The notes: generated by a model from the letters alone, not told the origin. Counted from the first letter of the stretch, positions 27,743 through 37,426 are shown. The stretch: DNA of 64,000 nt from an uncultured Bizionia sp. (GCA_947496215.1 CANMCF010000012.1:1-64000), one strand, 5' to 3'. Made by a program: numbers and translations.

Positions 27743-29167
27743 ATGGAGTGTATTTCTGTTTTCGACATGCTAAAAATTGGAGTTGGCCCATCCAGTTCAC
27801 ATACCTTGGGCCCTTGGAGAGCGGCTGAACGCTGGTTGAGTGAATTGAAGTCTGAGAATGTATTTAAAGACATCCATAGAATACAAATAGACCTATATGG
27901 TTCATTGTCATTAACTGGGAAAGGTCATGCCACAGACCTTGCAGCCATGCTAGGATTGAATGGAAATGATCCAGAAACCATTCCAATAGAAGCTATAGAC
28001 GACATCATTGCTTCAATCAAGAACAATGAAGAGCTTGTTTTGGGAAATGAAAAAACCATTGGTTTTTCCATTGAATCAGATATCGTATTCAATCGTGAAT
28101 TTTTACCGTTTCATTCCAACGGCATAACTTTCACTGCATTCAATCTAAACGAAGAAATACACCAATCGACATTTTACTCCATCGGTGGAGGCTTCGTCAT
28201 AAAAGAAGAACGAACCGTACATGAGGAAAAGATTGAACTGAAGAAAGAATTTCCCTTTCCTATTGAAAAAGCTTCGAACCTACTCGCCTTTTGTCAATCT
28301 GAAAAGATGTCTATCTCCGAAATCGTGTTAGAAAACGAAAAATCGTTGAGAAATGAAAATGAAATAGACAATGAATTGAATCGCGTATGGCAGACGATGC
28401 TGGAATGTATGTACATAGGTTGCCATACCGAAGGAACTTTACCCGGTGGTTTAAATGTGAGACGTAGAGCTTTTGACATGCACAAAGGTCTCAATGTAGA
28501 AGTTCCTTATAACTCACCTAGTGAATGGATGCATGCCATTAGACAAAGTGAAGTCAAGTTTCGTCAAATCTTGAAATGGGTAAGTTGCTTTGCTCTTAGC
28601 GTGAATGAAGTAAACGCATCCCTGGGTCGGGTGGTCACTGCACCAACCAATGGAAGTGCAGGTGTGATTCCCTCTGTGCTAATGTATTATTTGGTCATAG
28701 AGAACCACGAGGCAGATTTCAATCAAATCAAGCAATTTCTATTGGTAGCAGGAGAGATTGGTAGCATCTTTAAAAAAGGAGCAACCATAAGTGCTGCAAT
28801 GGGAGGTTGCCAAGCAGAAATCGGCGTATCATCCGCAATGGCAGCTGGTGCATTATGTGAATTGTTGGGTGGTTCTCCAGAGCAAGTCATGATTGCCTCT
28901 GAGATTGCGATGGAACATCACTTGGGCCTAACTTGTGATCCCATTGGAGGTTTGGTACAAATCCCATGTATAGAAAGAAATTCGATGGGAGCCATAAAAG
29001 CCATAAATGCCGCAGAGTTAGCTTTGGAAACAAATCCAAAAAACGCCAAGGTGCCTTTGGACAAGGTTGTAGATACTATGTGGGAAACAGCCAAAGACAT
29101 GCACACCAAGTATAAGGAAACTAGTGAAGGTGGTCTAGCGGTTCGTGTTAATATGGCAGATTGTTAA
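27743..29167 (+). CDS. sdaA: L-Serine dehydratase (L-serine ammonia-lyase)
   Basis: The 474-residue iron-sulfur enzyme deaminates L-serine to pyruvate and ammonia. It is the single-chain form, joining the beta-like N-terminal domain ([20 protein letters not shown]) to the catalytic alpha domain. Cysteine-bearing signatures of the 4Fe-4S site are in [54 protein letters not shown] is the substrate-binding loop. It is transcribed from its own TATATTTG promoter and is convergent, with 5 bases between stops, to the NTF2-like gene. Confidence 0.95.
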   Translation: MECISVFDMLKIGVGPSSSHTLGPWRAAERWLSELKSENVFKDIHRIQIDLYGSLSLTGKGHATDLAAMLGLNGNDPETIPIEAIDDIIASIKNNEELVLGNEKTIGFSIESDIVFNREFLPFHSNGITFTAFNLNEEIHQSTFYSIGGGFVIKEERTVHEEKIELKKEFPFPIEKASNLLAFCQSEKMSISEIVLENEKSLRNENEIDNELNRVWQTMLECMYIGCHTEGTLPGGLNVRRRAFDMHKGLNVEVPYNSPSEWMHAIRQSEVKFRQILKWVSCFALSVNEVNASLGRVVTAPTNGSAGVIPSVLMYYLVIENHEADFNQIKQFLLVAGEIGSIFKKGATISAAMGGCQAEIGVSSAMAAGALCELLGGSPEQVMIASEIAMEHHLGLTCDPIGGLVQIPCIERNSMGAIKAINAAELALETNPKNAKVPLDKVVDTMWETAKDMHTKYKETSEGGLAVRVNMADC

Positions 29168-29172
29168 TCTAG

Positions 29173-29637
29173 TTATTGATTGCAACCTGCTTTTCTTCTG
29201 GTGTCTATCAAGTAAATGATCTTCCATGTTCCATTGTCCTTGAATAATTGAAAGGAATTTACACCGCAATGGCTGAAATTACCATTGAACCAAAATTCGT
29301 AAGGTGTCCATACATTGGCCATGTTGCCATCTATCTGTATATTGAAGTCCAACAAACGCTCATCCCATTTTTGATCTTTAGGTCTTTTGGCTATGGCATT
29401 GATCAGTTTTGAAGAATTTTCGGTTACCAAGACATCTTTTCCCTCTCGATTCTTAAAAGCCGTTTGTGTCGTAAACTTGTCCAACATCGTAGATTTCATA
29501 AGCAATGTATCTCCTTTATGAAATCCTTCAAAAAAAGTCTCTATGGTCTTTTTCACAACAGTATGCTCATCTGTTTTAATTTGTGCGTTAATAGTTCCAG
29601 TAATCAGTAAGACCAAGAAGACGACAATACGTACCAT
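29173..29637 (-). CDS. Exported NTF2/SnoaL-like protein
   Basis: A 154-residue protein with a signal peptide (MVRIVVFLVLLITGTINAQ) and an NTF2-like cone fold: helix VVKKTIETFFEGFHKGDTLL, then strands ending with ANVWTPYEFWFNG, NSFQLFKDNGTWKIIYLIDTR. Members of this Bacteroidota group are often annotated as nuclear transport factor 2 family proteins with no defined role. It is probably periplasmic. The gene is divergent from panB with a 117-base gap. Confidence 0.8.
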   Translation of the reverse strand: MVRIVVFLVLLITGTINAQIKTDEHTVVKKTIETFFEGFHKGDTLLMKSTMLDKFTTQTAFKNREGKDVLVTENSSKLINAIAKRPKDQKWDERLLDFNIQIDGNMANVWTPYEFWFNGNFSHCGVNSFQLFKDNGTWKIIYLIDTRRKAGCNQ

Positions 29638-29754
29638 AATTTTTAGTTTTTCATAAATTTATGACATCCAATTAGAAGCTTTACCCCATTAAAGAAAAGT
29701 TTAACAGTATCTACTTAATTTACTACTTTTACAATCTATACTAAACCTTATTAA

Positions 29755-30573
29755 ATGTCAGTAGCAAAAAAGGAATACAAAAGAGTAACGGTAAAGTCTT
29801 TGATAGACATGAAAACCAATGGGGAAAAAATATCCATGCTTACCGCTTACGATTATACAATGGCCAAGATCGTAGATGGTGCTGGAATAGATGTCATTCT
29901 GGTCGGGGATTCCGCTAGCAACGTGATGGCAGGTCATGAAACGACCCTACCTATCACCTTGGATCAAATGATTTATCATGCGTCTTCTGTTGTAAGAGCC
30001 ATAGATCGGGCTTTGGTTGTGGTGGACCTACCTTTTGGAAGCTACCAGAGTGACCCGAAAGAAGCTTTGCGTTCTGCCATCAGAATCATGAAGGAATCTG
30101 GTGGCCATGCCGTGAAAATGGAAGGAGGAAAAGAAGTAAAGGAATCCATAAAACGTATTCTACATGCTGGTATACCTGTAATGGGCCATTTGGGTTTGAC
30201 TCCACAATCCATCTATAAGTTTGGGACTTATTCTGTCCGTGCAAAAGAAGAACAAGAAGCCAAAAAGCTCAAACAAGATGCTTTAATGCTGGAAAAAGCA
30301 GGGTGTTTTGGCATCGTCTTAGAAAAAATCCCTGCAAAACTAGCAATGGAAGTAGCAAAAAGTGTATCCATCCCAGTAATTGGCATCGGTGCTGGTTCTG
30401 GTGTTGATGGTCAAGTTTTAGTTACCCATGACATGATTGGAATGACCCATGAGTTCAACCCTCGTTTCTTACGTCGTTATATGAATCTGTATGAAGACAT
30501 GACAAATGCCTTTAGTCAATATGCCGAAGACATAAAAAGTGGGGACTTCCCAAGTGACAAAGAGCAGTATTAG
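29755..30573 (+). CDS. panB: 3-Methyl-2-oxobutanoate hydroxymethyltransferase PanB
   Basis: This enzyme makes ketopantoate from alpha-ketoisovalerate and methylene-THF, the first step to pantothenate and coenzyme A. At 272 residues it shows the family hallmarks [60 protein letters not shown] and IPVIGIGAG. The likely catalytic glutamate lies in [10 protein letters not shown]. The RluA-type gene follows after 52 bases on the same strand and may be co-transcribed. Confidence 0.97.
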   Translation: MSVAKKEYKRVTVKSLIDMKTNGEKISMLTAYDYTMAKIVDGAGIDVILVGDSASNVMAGHETTLPITLDQMIYHASSVVRAIDRALVVVDLPFGSYQSDPKEALRSAIRIMKESGGHAVKMEGGKEVKESIKRILHAGIPVMGHLGLTPQSIYKFGTYSVRAKEEQEAKKLKQDALMLEKAGCFGIVLEKIPAKLAMEVAKSVSIPVIGIGAGSGVDGQVLVTHDMIGMTHEFNPRFLRRYMNLYEDMTNAFSQYAEDIKSGDFPSDKEQY

Positions 30574-30625
30574 ATTCTTGGAAATTCTTAAGATGAAATA
30601 GGTTCGGATAATCCAAAATGCAACA

Positions 30626-31321
30626 ATGTCCAAAACACACTCCAACAAATCCAATCTTCAAGTTGTTTACGAAGACAATCACCTCATCGTAGTCAACAAA
30701 CGAGCTGGCGACATCGTACAAGGTGACAAAACGGGAGATATGCCACTCAGTGATGTCGTAAAGGAGTATATCGCAGAAAAATACAACAAACCTGGCAATG
30801 TATACTTGGGTACTGTACATAGGCTAGATAGACCCACTACTGGTTTGGTCATCTTTGCCAAAACAAGCAAAGCACTCCCGCGTTTGAACAAATTGTTTGC
30901 CTCCAAAGACATTTCCAAAACATATTGGGCCATTGTCGGGAACAAACCAGAAAAGGAATTTGACACCTTGACACATTGGTTGAAAAAGAATCCTAAAAAC
31001 AACAAGTCCACTGCACATAGAAAGGAAGTTTCAGATAGTAAAAAAGCCATTTTACATTACAAGTTATTGAAGGAGTTAGACAATTACTTTCTTTTGGAGG
31101 TTAATTTGGAAACTGGTCGTCATCACCAAATACGCTCACAATTATCAAGTATTGGCTGTCCTATAAAAGGTGACTTGAAATATGGTTTCAAGCGTAGCAA
31201 CAAAGATGCAAGCATTTCTTTGCACGCCAGACACATTCATTTTACCCATCCGGTTTCCAAAGTTGAATTAAATATAACGGCTCCTCTACCAAATGACGCG
31301 ATTTGGAATGCTTGTCTATAA
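30626..31321 (+). CDS. RluA-family pseudouridine synthase
   Basis: A 231-residue RNA-modifying enzyme that isomerises uridine to pseudouridine. The catalytic aspartate is D68 in VHRLDRPTTG. The family start VVYEDNHLIVVNKRAGDIVQ and the late motif LETGRHHQIRSQLSSIGCPI are present. There is no N-terminal S4 domain, so it is the short form resembling RluA/TruC rather than RluD. The target RNA cannot be predicted. It follows panB by 52 bases. Confidence 0.92.
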   Translation: MSKTHSNKSNLQVVYEDNHLIVVNKRAGDIVQGDKTGDMPLSDVVKEYIAEKYNKPGNVYLGTVHRLDRPTTGLVIFAKTSKALPRLNKLFASKDISKTYWAIVGNKPEKEFDTLTHWLKKNPKNNKSTAHRKEVSDSKKAILHYKLLKELDNYFLLEVNLETGRHHQIRSQLSSIGCPIKGDLKYGFKRSNKDASISLHARHIHFTHPVSKVELNITAPLPNDAIWNACL

Positions 31322-31419
31322 TTGTTCTTTTAGAATTAAAGGTCTTCCATTTCCAAATTTAATTTTCGAAGATGGCCATGCTGGCAAAATTTTATTAATT
31401 TGTAATCTAAATCATTAGT

Positions 31420-32793
31420 ATGATACCTGAATTATTGCAATTACAAAAAGACTATTTCAAAACTGGGGAGACTAAATCCATCGCTTATAGAAAACAGTTG
31501 CTTAAGCAATTAAAGGTAGAGCTGGTGAAGCGTGAAAGTGAAATTACCTCTGCCTTGCACAATGATTTCAAGAAACCTGTCTTTGAGTCTGTTATAAGCG
31601 AAACTGCCAACGTTATTGCAGAATTGGATTTAACGATAAGCAAACTTGCAGAGTGGACCAAACCAAAACGGATTGTACCTTCTCTTTTAAATTTCCCTTC
31701 TTCGGATAAAATATATTCAGAACCTTATGGAACCGTATTAATAATCTCTCCATGGAATTACCCATATCAATTGGCTTTTGTACCATTGATTGCTGCCATT
31801 GCTGCTGGAAACACTGCGGTAATAAAACCTAGTGAACTAACTTCCAATACTTCCAAAACTATATATGACATAATTACAACTGTCTTCAAACCTGAACATG
31901 CTAGCGTCGTTGAGGGTGGCATTTCGGTTTCGTCGACTTTATTGTCCCAACGTTGGGATTACATCTTCTTTACGGGAAGTGTCTCTGTTGGCAAGATAGT
32001 TGCCAAAGCTGCTGCTGAACATTTAACACCTACAACGTTGGAGTTGGGAGGTAAGAATCCTTGTATAATCGATGAAACTGCCAATATAAAATTAAGTGCC
32101 AAACGCATAGTTTGGGGCAAATTCCTAAATGCAGGGCAAACATGCATTGCCCCAGATTATATTTTGATTCATAAAGATGTGAAACAACGATTCTACGATG
32201 CTTTCAAAACTGAAATTGAATTGGCATATTCTAAAAACCCAATGCAATCCGAGGATTTTGCACGCATTGTAAATAGTAAAAATTTCGATCGCCTAGAAAG
32301 AATGCTACGTAATGAGAATTGTGTGATTGGAGGAAAAACCAATGCAGGTACGCTTTATATTTCCCCAACGGTAATAGATGAACCCAAATTGGATAGCGAA
32401 GTCATGAAGGATGAAATTTTCGGTCCTATCCTCCCTGTGATTTCTTACACCAATGATACCGAAATAGATAACATAGTCTCAACATATGACAAACCTTTGT
32501 CATTGTATGTTTTCAGCACAAATTCGGCAAAGTCAAAAAAATGGGTGCAAACATACTCATTTGGCGGTGGTGCCATAAATGACACAGTAATTCATTTTGC
32601 AAACCACAAGCTTCCATTTGGAGGTGTGGGCAATAGTGGTATCGGTGCTTATCATGGAAAATTGTCATTCGACACCTTTTCTCATAAAAAAGGAATCGTA
32701 AAAAAAGGAAACTGGTTGGACCTTCCTTTTAGATATGCTCCTTACAAAGGGAAATTAAAACTGATCAAGATCATTTTAAAGTGGCTCCAATAA
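31420..32793 (+). CDS. Aldehyde dehydrogenase family protein
   Basis: A 457-residue NAD(P)-dependent aldehyde dehydrogenase, near the fatty/coniferyl aldehyde (ALDH3-like) subgroup by its length and C-terminal hydrophobic tail. The catalytic cysteine is C242 in NAGQTCIAPDY and the general base is E208 in TLELGGKNP. The cofactor-binding region includes ISPWNYPYQL and FTGSVSVGK. The C-terminus has KLKLIKIILKWLQ, which may peripherally associate with membrane. It is convergent with the histidine kinase gene, 13 bases apart, with no visible terminator. Confidence 0.93.
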   Translation: MIPELLQLQKDYFKTGETKSIAYRKQLLKQLKVELVKRESEITSALHNDFKKPVFESVISETANVIAELDLTISKLAEWTKPKRIVPSLLNFPSSDKIYSEPYGTVLIISPWNYPYQLAFVPLIAAIAAGNTAVIKPSELTSNTSKTIYDIITTVFKPEHASVVEGGISVSSTLLSQRWDYIFFTGSVSVGKIVAKAAAEHLTPTTLELGGKNPCIIDETANIKLSAKRIVWGKFLNAGQTCIAPDYILIHKDVKQRFYDAFKTEIELAYSKNPMQSEDFARIVNSKNFDRLERMLRNENCVIGGKTNAGTLYISPTVIDEPKLDSEVMKDEIFGPILPVISYTNDTEIDNIVSTYDKPLSLYVFSTNSAKSKKWVQTYSFGGGAINDTVIHFANHKLPFGGVGNSGIGAYHGKLSFDTFSHKKGIVKKGNWLDLPFRYAPYKGKLKLIKIILKWLQ

Positions 32794-32806
32794 ACCTCTG
32801 CTTACA

Positions 32807-33619
32807 TTATTTGTATGAATACTCCAATTTCAATGTTACTCCTTCTCCAAGTACTGAGCTTAAATCATAGGTTGTATTTATAAGGGTAGCCCTATTCTTC
32901 ATATTCAGCAATCCAGAACCTTTTTCGGCTGTAGCAACATCAAATCCCTTACCATTGTCCGAAGCAATAATTTGAAGACTATCTTTTTTATAATCTAGTT
33001 CAATAATCAACTTGGTTGCATTGGAGTACTTTACCGTATTCGATATAAATTCTTGAATGATCCTAAACAGAATGATACTATCCTTGGAGTCTTTGTAATT
33101 CTCCGAATTACCTCTTATCTCCAAATCCGTAGAAAGCAATTTCAACTTATTTAGACGCCTTACTTCATTTTCAATGGATTGTTGCAATCCCTTGTTCGCA
33201 ATGACATCACTATTCAATGACTTGGATAGCGCTCTTAATTCACTCAAACCTTCCTTTACGGCATCTTTGGTTTCCACAAAAGACTCCTTTATGTCTTCTG
33301 AGACTTGCGTACTCAAAATACTTAAATTCATATTGGCCACAGACAGGATTTGTCCCACATTGTCATGTAGTTCTTGTCCAATGTTTTTCAATGTTTGCTC
33401 TTGTATTTCCAACTGTGTTTGAGATAGTTCTTCTTCAAAAGCTTGTTGTTGTTTTATCTTGTCCATCAACAACTTGTTCTTCCGTTTTTGGAAAACAATA
33501 AAGAACAGGATAACCAACGAGGTGATTATTATTAAAACACCAATCATATAAACCAACAAATAGCGTTCTGCTGGTGTAGAAATCTTTGGGTCTTGAAATA
33601 GTGATATAATGTTAACCAT
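32807..33619 (-). CDS. Sensor histidine kinase, HisKA_3 (NarX/DesK-like) type
   Basis: A 270-residue kinase from the ATG at 33619 (MVNIISLFQD); the longer frame adds 20 hydrophobic residues without support. One transmembrane segment lies at about 18-43, with almost no periplasmic part, so it does not sense outside ligands by itself. A coiled coil leads to the phosphoacceptor H85 in GQELHDNVGQ. The ATPase domain shows IQEFISNTVKYSNA (N box), DNGKGFD (G1) and GSGLLNMKNRA (G2). HisKA_3 kinases pair with LuxR-type response regulators, and such a regulator lies 1.8 kb away at 35428. It follows the 7-TM gene by 106 bases. Confidence 0.9.
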   Translation of the reverse strand: MVNIISLFQDPKISTPAERYLLVYMIGVLIIITSLVILFFIVFQKRKNKLLMDKIKQQQAFEEELSQTQLEIQEQTLKNIGQELHDNVGQILSVANMNLSILSTQVSEDIKESFVETKDAVKEGLSELRALSKSLNSDVIANKGLQQSIENEVRRLNKLKLLSTDLEIRGNSENYKDSKDSIILFRIIQEFISNTVKYSNATKLIIELDYKKDSLQIIASDNGKGFDVATAEKGSGLLNMKNRATLINTTYDLSSVLGEGVTLKLEYSYK

Positions 33620-33725
33620 TCTTATTTTGATGAAAAACAAGATTACATAAAGATATCGGTAAATACAAAAATGCATCATTTTAAATTGGAAAAATAGCTT
33701 ATAGTATCTTTATCGTCGTATTTAA

Positions 33726-34445
33726 CTACTCATTGACAACTTGGTTTCTATCAGTTTTTGAAACGATCAAACCCACTGTGAAAGTAGTATACATGAAAAT
33801 ATTGGCAAATAGGTATATTTGCCATTTCAGGAATACGAAATCCCAATCGGAAGTAGAAAAATAAATATCATAAAACACCAAAGGTGTTATGATTAACCAC
33901 CAGATTAGTATTGAGGAACTTATGTAAAAATTCAATGACTTATAAAAAGTCAATACCTTTTCACTTTGAAGTATCTCTATAAAGTACAGTATCACACATA
34001 GTAGAATTACCAAAGCCCCCAATATGTTAATAAAAGGTAAAGAACGAACAAAGAGATCTTGGAAGCAAGATATTATATAAGCAATCGAAACAATTAAGAA
34101 TATTCCTCCTGCCCATTTAATAATATTTTTATCTCTTCTGTTTTTTAATATTTTTTGATAATAAAACACAAAAAATAAGATTGCGCCAATTTTCCAATAT
34201 AATGTCGACCACCAAAAGTTCTTTTCTATAATCGTTCCATCTATAAAATTTAGAAAACCATTTTTAACAAAAGAATTATAACTCATTGACAATCCATCAC
34301 AAATTGCTATATATATAAGAAACCATACAAAAAATTTGGCAGCAATGTACTTATATTTTCTATAAAATATCAAGCCTGACATAGCTGCCATAATTTCAAC
34401 ACTTCTTGTTATAAGATTGTAATTGTTTCCTAAAAATTCTTCCAA
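33726..34445 (-). CDS. Seven-transmembrane protein of unknown function
   Basis: A 239-residue hydrophobic protein with seven predicted membrane segments, at about 14-28, 37-54, 80-97, 113-128, 137-158, 172-193 and 205-225, and short hydrophilic loops. The layout resembles the 7-TM sensory modules found fused to kinases, but no catalytic domain is attached. It starts 15 bases after the 128-residue protein gene and precedes the histidine kinase by 106 bases, so a shared sensing unit is plausible. I do not recognise the family. Unusually Tyr/Phe/Trp-rich. Confidence 0.75.
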   Translation of the reverse strand: MEEFLGNNYNLITRSVEIMAAMSGLIFYRKYKYIAAKFFVWFLIYIAICDGLSMSYNSFVKNGFLNFIDGTIIEKNFWWSTLYWKIGAILFFVFYYQKILKNRRDKNIIKWAGGIFLIVSIAYIISCFQDLFVRSLPFINILGALVILLCVILYFIEILQSEKVLTFYKSLNFYISSSILIWWLIITPLVFYDIYFSTSDWDFVFLKWQIYLFANIFMYTTFTVGLIVSKTDRNQVVNE

Positions 34446-34460
34446 CTCTTAATATTAAAT

Positions 34461-34847
34461 TTATTGAGGGTAATTGGCACTCGGAGGGTTTCCATTACCT
34501 CCATCATTAAGAGCATCACAATCTGGAATATCTCCATTTCCAGCTGCTTGTCTTGAGCCACCTGTTCCCTTGCTTCCTGTAGGAGCCATAAACATTGAAG
34601 CATACCCCATTTCTCCATGGGCTCCTTGGTATATACGAACACCGTCCATCGTATAGCCTAGTTCTCTAGCTTGATTCTCTGCATAACTCAAAAAATTTCG
34701 CATATCGTCCAATGACCACCAAGATGAACGATTATCATCTTTTCCAATGCACTTGCTCATTGCTGCATATCTTTCATCAAATGCTTGATCCATTGTTTGT
34801 GCTTCTTTCGATGTAATTACTCCACTTGGTTTGATAAATCTTGACAT
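34461..34847 (-). CDS. Conserved 128-aa protein with Gly/Asn-rich tail
   Basis: A soluble 128-residue protein lacking a signal peptide. It starts MSRFIKPSGVITSKEAQTMD. The middle carries NRSSWWSLDDMRNFLSYAEN and GVRIYQGAHGEMGYASMFMA, a pattern I associate with a flavobacterial family of unknown function that commonly neighbours a small membrane protein. The last 35 residues are rich in Gly, Asn and Pro (KGTGGSRQAAGNGD, NDGGNGNPPSANYPQ). It is the first gene of the group 128 aa - 7-TM - histidine kinase. An inverted repeat lies 54 bases upstream of its start. Two overlapping frames on it are shadows. Confidence 0.72.
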   Translation of the reverse strand: MSRFIKPSGVITSKEAQTMDQAFDERYAAMSKCIGKDDNRSSWWSLDDMRNFLSYAENQARELGYTMDGVRIYQGAHGEMGYASMFMAPTGSKGTGGSRQAAGNGDIPDCDALNDGGNGNPPSANYPQ

Positions 34848-34900
34848 AATTTAATTTTTGGGATTTTATAAACATTAATCCATTAAGACAAGCACAAGAA

Positions 34901-34925
34901 TATTTCGTAGGACGAAATACTTTCG
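34901..34925. promoter_or_regulatory. Triple TTTCG/CGAAA half-site element
   Basis: TATTTCGT-AGG-ACGAAATA is a perfect inverted repeat (34901-34919), and its right arm forms a second one, CGAAA-TAC-TTTCG (34913-34925). Three alternating half-sites result, 54 bases upstream of the 128-aa gene start. It is a plausible operator for a dimeric regulator. Confidence 0.45.
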
Positions 34926-35295
34926 ATTTTTTAAATTAATGATTAATATTTGGTTAATAATAGCATATTAAAAAACTAATGTAGGAAAAAAGTTTCTAAA
35001 AAACTACTATCCTTCCTACTAAACTTAAGGGATCAGCGGTTTTCGTCATATGAAAATACTAATAATCAACATCATATATTTATGCAATGTGCACATATTT
35101 TCAATCAATAGCCATCAATTGGTTCAAAACAGGCATAAACATTATTATTATTTTAACACAACAAAATCTGAACCTATTCGTTTTTCTAGTACTTTTATTT
35201 CTTCTAAACCTTAAAGGTCTAGTTCATCAAAAAACGCTATTAAATCATTAATATTAAACCCCCTATGAAAAATCCAATGCCTCCATATTAGACGT

Positions 35296-35315
35296 ATATG
35301 TTTGTACAAACATAT
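35296..35315. promoter_or_regulatory. Perfect 20-bp palindrome upstream of the response regulator
   Basis: ATATGTTTGTACAAACATAT is self-complementary over all 20 bases and sits 113 bases before the response regulator ATG. The absence of a loop and T tract argues against a terminator and for a protein-binding site. Confidence 0.5.
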
Positions 35316-35427
35316 TTTATCTTACTTTAAATAATAATTGACTCACCCTACAGAAACAATTCTTTTTTTATAAGTATTACACTTAAGCTTATATTTTAAT
35401 TGAAAAAGAAACCTTCTTTTAGTAAAA

Positions 35428-36111
35428 ATGGAAAACAGAACATATTCGGTATTAATCATTGATGATCATCCAATGATTACAGAGGTATATAAGAATGTAT
35501 TGCATTTGATTAACAAGCAAAACAGCCTAATTAATTTTAACATAGAAGTTGCCTATAATTGTGATGAGGCCTTCTTTAAGATCAACAAATGTGCAACGTA
35601 TCTAAAAAACATTGATCTTATTTTTTTGGATATTAGCTTACCTTCTTCCAAGGATGGGAAGATAATATCCGGAGAAGACCTAGGTCTTAAAATCAACACC
35701 TTACTTCCAAAATCTCGAGTTATCATATCTACAGCCTATGGTAACAACTATAGGATACACAGCATTTTAAAGAACATAAACCCCGATGGATTTCTAATAA
35801 AAAGTGACATTGGCCACAATGAATTGGAAACGGCCATTAAAAACGTATTGAGCAACTCTACCTATTATAGCAAGACGGTTGCCAACCAAATGAGAAAAGA
35901 AGTTTCCAATAATTTGTTGTTGGATAGCATAGATAGAAAACTTTTGTACGAATTGTCCATTAACACGAAAATGAAAGACCTACCTCAAGTACTCCCCCTT
36001 TCACTAGCTGGCATCGAAAAGAGAAAACGCAATTTAAAACGTACTTTCGATGTTAAGAGCATAAGTGACAAAGAACTGTTAATCAAAGCCAAAGAAATGG
36101 GATTCATATAA
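35428..36111 (+). CDS. Response regulator, REC plus LuxR-like C-terminal domain
   Basis: A 227-residue regulator. The receiver domain has the acidic pair D12-D13 (IIDDHP), the phosphoacceptor D68 (IFLDISLP) and a lysine late in the domain. The C-terminal 65 residues (KLLYELSINTKMKDLPQVLPLSLAGIEKRK, split here as LLYELSINTKMKD and LSLAGIEKRKRNL) follow the LuxR/NarL helix-turn-helix layout but are divergent: the usual TVKxH recognition helix is replaced by GIEKRKRNL. It is adjacent (3 bases between stops) to the exporter adaptor gene of the peptide cassette, and it matches the HisKA_3 kinase class encoded nearby. Confidence 0.85.
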   Translation: MENRTYSVLIIDDHPMITEVYKNVLHLINKQNSLINFNIEVAYNCDEAFFKINKCATYLKNIDLIFLDISLPSSKDGKIISGEDLGLKINTLLPKSRVIISTAYGNNYRIHSILKNINPDGFLIKSDIGHNELETAIKNVLSNSTYYSKTVANQMRKEVSNNLLLDSIDRKLLYELSINTKMKDLPQVLPLSLAGIEKRKRNLKRTFDVKSISDKELLIKAKEMGFI

Positions 36112-36114
36112 AAA

Positions 36115-37422
36115 TCACCTAAAAATCTCCCTAAATTGATAGAATATTCTTTCCAAAAGTGTCAGTTCCTCTGTAACAATTTCTGCACTTCCCTTCATTT
36201 CCTGTTTAAACTCCAATGTTTTACCAAATGACGTTTCTAGATTTTCGATATACACTTGTATTGAATATACGTCTTCATCTTGCTTGGGCACTTCGGAAAT
36301 ATTGACTATTTCTCCTTTTATACTTCCCCATTCCGCGTATGGATAATTATCCAACTTTATAATTACTTCCTGTCCCTTTTTTACCTTTCCGGAATTCAAC
36401 ACAGGCATAATCACTCTTCCTAAAAGAGAATCTATCTTTTGTGGCACTATTGTAAAAAGCACATCTCCGACTTCCGTATTTTGATACTTGTTCCAAACAT
36501 CGAATAAAGTTACCTTTCCATCTATCGGACTCTTCAAGATATTGGTTTGCTCCCATCTATCTATGCTGTTTTCAAGATTTTGCAAGCTACTCAACAGAGC
36601 TTGATAATAGTTTTTGGAAAACTCTGTATCTTCTATCCTGGATTGAATTTTATTACTTTGTACCATTGCTATGGATACATTTATTTCCGAGATGGTCGAT
36701 GTTATGGATTCATATTGTTGCTTATCGGCCAGAAAACTTCTTTGCTCATTCTCATATTCCACTCTGGAAATGATTCCCTTTTCGAATAGCTCTTTGTTTC
36801 TATTGTAATTTACTTCGGAAATACTCAACTCTTCCTTGAACAATGCTTGTCGTTTTCTGAGTACCCTCAATTGATTCAACTGCTCAGATATTTGCTTGGA
36901 AAAAGCATTGATCTCCTTTTTCTTGGGATCCAACTCACTATATAACAGGAAGTTTTGGTATTGACTTATGAAGTTCGTATAGTGTTCTTGTACCATTCCC
37001 AACTTTAGATTGGTCGGATATACCAACTCCAAGCTATCTATAGGTATTATCCTTAGTTGCAAGTTGTTCAATTTCCCCTTAAGGTAGTAAACATCCTCAA
37101 AGTTTGCATTGTTTTCTATCTCTGCCAACAAATGGCCATTCTCAATCTGTTCGTTGGGCTTAACGAAAATGTTATTTAGCTTCCCCGTTGTTTTTGCCTT
37201 TAGGTGCACTGGAGGGGTCGACGTCGTAACAATTATCCTGGCATTTATAACGTCATCGTATCGAAATATAGATACACCGACAATTATTAGACCAAAAATC
37301 ACAAAGACTATTGAAGTCCCCCATCTCACCAACCAAGATGGTAAAAGTCCCAAAATATCCCTAACGTCATCTGAACGTTCGTTGATTTCGTCGACAATTT
37401 CGTTTATTTTATGTTCTGCCAT
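36115..37422 (-). CDS. HlyD-family periplasmic adaptor of the peptide exporter
   Basis: A 435-residue membrane fusion protein. The N-terminal cytosolic segment (1-32) is followed by one membrane helix at about 33-55. A first half-lipoyl/barrel segment (VHLKAKTTGKLNNIFVKPNE and HLLAEIEN) leads into a long helical hairpin (about 110-285), and then the second half (KSPIDGKVTLFDVWNKYQNT) and a beta-barrel. It links an inner-membrane ABC exporter to an outer-membrane TolC-like channel, which is not encoded here. The start is 4 bases past the ABC exporter stop, so the two are one operon. Confidence 0.9.
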   Translation of the reverse strand: MAEHKINEIVDEINERSDDVRDILGLLPSWLVRWGTSIVFVIFGLIIVGVSIFRYDDVINARIIVTTSTPPVHLKAKTTGKLNNIFVKPNEQIENGHLLAEIENNANFEDVYYLKGKLNNLQLRIIPIDSLELVYPTNLKLGMVQEHYTNFISQYQNFLLYSELDPKKKEINAFSKQISEQLNQLRVLRKRQALFKEELSISEVNYNRNKELFEKGIISRVEYENEQRSFLADKQQYESITSTISEINVSIAMVQSNKIQSRIEDTEFSKNYYQALLSSLQNLENSIDRWEQTNILKSPIDGKVTLFDVWNKYQNTEVGDVLFTIVPQKIDSLLGRVIMPVLNSGKVKKGQEVIIKLDNYPYAEWGSIKGEIVNISEVPKQDEDVYSIQVYIENLETSFGKTLEFKQEMKGSAEIVTEELTLLERIFYQFREIFR

Positions 37423-37426
37423 TTCT

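Larger units (their letters stand above)
34848..35427. other. 580-base intergenic region between divergent regulatory genes
   Basis: This AT-rich stretch has no credible ORF and separates the 128-aa/7-TM/kinase group (leftward) from the response regulator (rightward). It contains two conspicuous inverted-repeat elements, listed separately at 34901-34925 and 35296-35315. The length is unusual for this compact window and suggests regulation of both sides or an unrecognised small RNA. Confidence 0.5.

Noticed and set aside
34430-34642. 70-residue minus-strand ORF with Glu/Met-rich sequence
   Set aside because: It is an alternative frame of the 128-aa gene, which has the conserved-looking WWSLDDMRNFLSYAE segment.
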